Positions 62,040 to 64,000 of a stretch of DNA of 64,000 nt are shown here, one piece after another. The notes under the pieces were generated by a model, which saw nothing but the letters and a program-made list of their open reading frames with translations, did not search any database and was not told the DNA's origin. The position numbers were made by a program, and so were the translations under genes. The stretch is from Streptomyces justiciae (GTDB lineage: Bacteria; Actinomycetota; Actinomycetes; Streptomycetales; Streptomycetaceae). The stretch is taken from assembly GCF_015163075.1 (NCBI RefSeq), contig NZ_JADDXU010000031.1, positions 1 through 64,000 of the forward strand, given 5' to 3'. Position 1 is the stretch's first letter, and every line of letters begins with the position of its first letter.

Positions 62040-63383
62040 ATGTCCCAACCACCAGACCCGGTCGCCGGCACCCCACAACAACAGCACCCCACAGCACCAC
62101 CCCCACCCCAGTACCCCGCGACCCCACCACCACCCTCGTACCCGACGGCAGCCGCACCCCAGTACCCGACAGCACCCTCCCCGCAGTACCCCACGGCACC
62201 ACCCCCGCAGTACCCCACGGGCCCCGACGCCCAGTACGCATCCGGCGCCGCCCCGCAGTACTACCCCGCCGCCCCACCACCCCAGTACCCCACAGCACCC
62301 GCGACCCCGTACCCCACCGCCGCACCACCCCAGTACCCGACCACCCCGCCCGCCCCCAGCACGACACCCGCGCCCACCCCCCACATCCCCCCGCACCCCA
62401 CCCCCATCCCCACCCCCGCCCCCGCCCCCGACGACCTCGACTACCGCCACCTCGGCTCCCGGGTCCACGTCGCCGCACACCAGCGCGGTGCCGACGCCAC
62501 CGCCATAGGGAGCCTGCTCGTCCACGTGCCGAGCCTCATCGTGAGCGCGGCCGTGGTCGGCACCATCGCGTTCGCGTTGTTCGGCGAGGCCGGCGGCTGG
62601 ATCGTCGTCCTCGCCTGGCTGGCCACCGGAGGTCTCGTCTTCCACCGCCCCACCGAGCTCGCCTTCGCCCGCCGCGTCCTCAAGCTCCGCGCCCCGCTGG
62701 CCCAGGAGCAGGCCCGGCTCGAACCGATCTGGCGTGAGGTCACCGCCCGCGCCGGCATCGAGGCGCACAGCTACGAGCTGATGGTGGAGAACAGCCCCGA
62801 GCTCAACGCCTCCGCGGTCGCCGGACACGTCGTCAGCGTCACGACGTACGCCCTCAACGAGATCCCCAGCAGCAACCTGGCCGCCGTACTCGCCCATGAA
62901 CTCGGCCACCACACCGGCGGCCACGCCTGGGCCGGCCTGCTCGGCTACTGGTACTCGCTGCCCGGCCGGATCGCCTGGACCGTCACGAAGTTCGTGGCGC
63001 GCATCGCCCTCGCCATCGCCGCTGTGCTGTCCTGGCGGGCCTATCTCCTGGTCACGTTCGTCATCGGGATGTGTCTCGTCGGCGGGTTCGTCGCGGCCTG
63101 GTACGCCACGCTGCCCCTCGTCCTCGCCCCGTATCTGCTCGCCTACACGGGCCGCAAGGCCGAGCTGCGCGCCGACCAGCAGGCCGCCGTCCTCGGTTTC
63201 GCCGGGCAGATGACCCAGGTGCTGTACCAGTTGCAGGCGGCGGAGGACCGCGAGAAGGCGCAGGTCGTGGCGGCCGGTCACCGTCTCAAGGAGCCCGGCG
63301 CGTTCGCCCGGCTGCTGTCCACCCACCCGGACAACCACACCCGCATCCGCGCCCTGGAGCCGTACCTGCGCACCGGCCTCTGA
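62040..63383 (+). CDS. M48-family membrane zinc metallopeptidase with PQYP-rich N-terminus
   Basis: A 447-residue protein. The first ~130 residues are Pro/Gln/Tyr/Thr repeats (PPPQYPTAP type). Two membrane helices (about 155-205), then the catalytic motif AHELGHH with His286, Glu287 and His290, and the third zinc ligand Glu375 in KAELRADQQA, with two further helices between and LSTHPDNHTRIRAL near the end. This is the HtpX/Ste24-like layout. ATG at 62040 has GGAG about 6 nt upstream. It is the last gene of the operon, 49 nt after the PycTM-like gene. It could cleave a system component or damaged membrane proteins. Confidence 0.85.
   Translation: MSQPPDPVAGTPQQQHPTAPPPPQYPATPPPPSYPTAAAPQYPTAPSPQYPTAPPPQYPTGPDAQYASGAAPQYYPAAPPPQYPTAPATPYPTAAPPQYPTTPPAPSTTPAPTPHIPPHPTPIPTPAPAPDDLDYRHLGSRVHVAAHQRGADATAIGSLLVHVPSLIVSAAVVGTIAFALFGEAGGWIVVLAWLATGGLVFHRPTELAFARRVLKLRAPLAQEQARLEPIWREVTARAGIEAHSYELMVENSPELNASAVAGHVVSVTTYALNEIPSSNLAAVLAHELGHHTGGHAWAGLLGYWYSLPGRIAWTVTKFVARIALAIAAVLSWRAYLLVTFVIGMCLVGGFVAAWYATLPLVLAPYLLAYTGRKAELRADQQAAVLGFAGQMTQVLYQLQAAEDREKAQVVAAGHRLKEPGAFARLLSTHPDNHTRIRALEPYLRTGL
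62090..62350 (+). repeat. Tandem PQYP coding repeats
   Basis: Degenerate 18-24 bp units around CCCCAGTACCC(C/G)AC encoding PQYPTAP-like peptides at the N-terminus of the M48 peptidase. Confidence 0.85.
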
Positions 63384-63400
63384 ACCACCCGGGAACGCCG

Positions 63401-63439
63401 AAGGGCGGCCACCCCGTACGAAACGAGGTGACCGCCCTT
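63401..63439. terminator. Bidirectional terminator between the operon and rpoC
   Basis: AAGGGCGGCCACC (63401-63413) pairs with GGTGACCGCCCTT (63427-63439), one C-A mismatch, 13-nt loop, 18 nt after the peptidase stop and 20 nt after the rpoC stop on the other strand. Confidence 0.8.
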
Positions 63440-63459
63440 CAGGACTTCAGAACCAACTA

Positions 63460-64000
63460 CTACTGGTTGTACGGACCGTAGTCGTAGTCCTCCAGCGGAA
63501 CGGCCTGGCCGGAGCCCGTGCCGAACGGCGAGTAGTCGATGTCGTCGTAGCCGACGGCCGAGTACATCGCGGCCTTGGCCTCCTCGGTCGGCTCGACCCG
63601 GATGTTGCGGTAGCGGGACAGACCCGTACCGGCCGGGATGAGCTTACCGATGATGACGTTCTCCTTGAGGCCGATGAGGCTGTCGGACTTGGCGTTGATC
63701 GCCGCGTCCGTCAGGACTCGGGTCGTCTCCTGGAAGGAGGCGGCCGACAGCCAGGATTCCGTCGCCAGCGAGGCCTTGGTGATACCCATCAGCTGCGGAC
63801 GACCCGAGGCCGGGTGACCGCCCTCCTGGACCACACGACGGTTCTCGGTCTCGAACTTCGAGCGCTCGACCAGCTCACCGGGCAGCAGCTCGGCGTCGCC
63901 GGACTCGATGATCGTCACGCGGCGGAGCATCTGCCGGATGATGATCTCGATGTGCTTGTCGTGGATCGACACACCCTGCGAGTTGTAGACCTTCTGGACC
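63460..64000 (-). CDS. rpoC: RNA polymerase beta' subunit (C-terminal part, cut by window end)
   Basis: The last ~180 residues of RpoC. Visible features are VQKVYNSQGVSIHDKHIEII at the window edge, RQMLRRVTIIESGDAELLPG, GITKASLATESWLSAASFQETTRVLTDAAI, KSDSLIGLKENVIIGKLIPAGTG (all typical of the beta' C-terminal catalytic region) and the Streptomyces-type acidic tail ending DYDYGPYNQ. The reading frame continues past base 64000. In streptomycetes rpoB-rpoC precede the str operon; here 8 kb of other genes lie between rpoC and rpsL. Confidence 0.97.
   Translation of the reverse strand, partial: VQKVYNSQGVSIHDKHIEIIIRQMLRRVTIIESGDAELLPGELVERSKFETENRRVVQEGGHPASGRPQLMGITKASLATESWLSAASFQETTRVLTDAAINAKSDSLIGLKENVIIGKLIPAGTGLSRYRNIRVEPTEEAKAAMYSAVGYDDIDYSPFGTGSGQAVPLEDYDYGPYNQ

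Overview
The window is from a very GC-rich actinomycete chromosome, almost certainly Streptomyces or a close relative. The evidence is strong third-position G/C bias, GTG/TTG starts, a WXG100-type Rhs toxin, a zinc-type S14, and a gene order in which glmS, coaA, glmM, rpsI, rplM, truA, rplQ, rpoA and the spc, S10 and str ribosomal operons lie together. No rRNA, tRNA, CRISPR array, integrase or insertion sequence was recognised.

Layout. 1-7.4 kb: cell-wall and cofactor genes (nnr bifunctional NAD(P)HX repair enzyme with a strange poly-C end, acpS, glmS, coaA, a DUF389 membrane protein, glmM). 7.6-8.6 kb: rpsI and rplM. 8.9-22.3 kb: an accessory block with a membrane-anchored unknown, a six-gene glycan operon (cellulose-synthase-like GT2, GH26 lipoprotein, two GT-C mannosyltransferase-like proteins, a polyprenyl-phosphate-mannose-synthase-like GT2, GtrA) and a giant secreted beta-propeller protein. 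22.4-41.3 kb: truA, a secreted unknown, then the alpha (infA-rplQ), map/adk/secY, spc and S10 operons, all on the minus strand. 41.7-50.9 kb: a second accessory block with a WXG/YD-repeat polymorphic toxin, its immunity gene, a decayed second immunity gene, and several unknown genes. 51.0-55.3 kb: tuf, fusA, rpsG, rpsL. 55.7-63.4 kb: a third accessory block. 63.5 kb to the end: the C-terminus of rpoC.

The most exciting region is 55.7-63.4 kb, inserted between rpoC and rpsL. A Crp-like regulator is followed by five tightly packed genes: a nucleotidyl-cyclase-like protein, a P-loop-like/HEAT-repeat protein, an SPFH-like protein with a long Pro/Gly tail, a small protein resembling the PycTM membrane effector of Pycsar anti-phage systems, and an M48 membrane metallopeptidase. 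The first two genes share a near-identical glycine-rich motif. The cyclase gene carries a rare TTA codon, and a GTG-N6-GTCAC Crp-type site lies between the regulator and the operon. I infer an elaborated cyclic-nucleotide-signalled membrane-associated conflict or stress system.

Other points: the S10 and str operon leaders share a 25-nt hairpin element (24/25 identical). The glycan operon has the parts expected for lipid-linked mannose supply and for synthesis and trimming of a beta-linked surface polymer. A Streptomyces-type dispersed repeat occurs twice.
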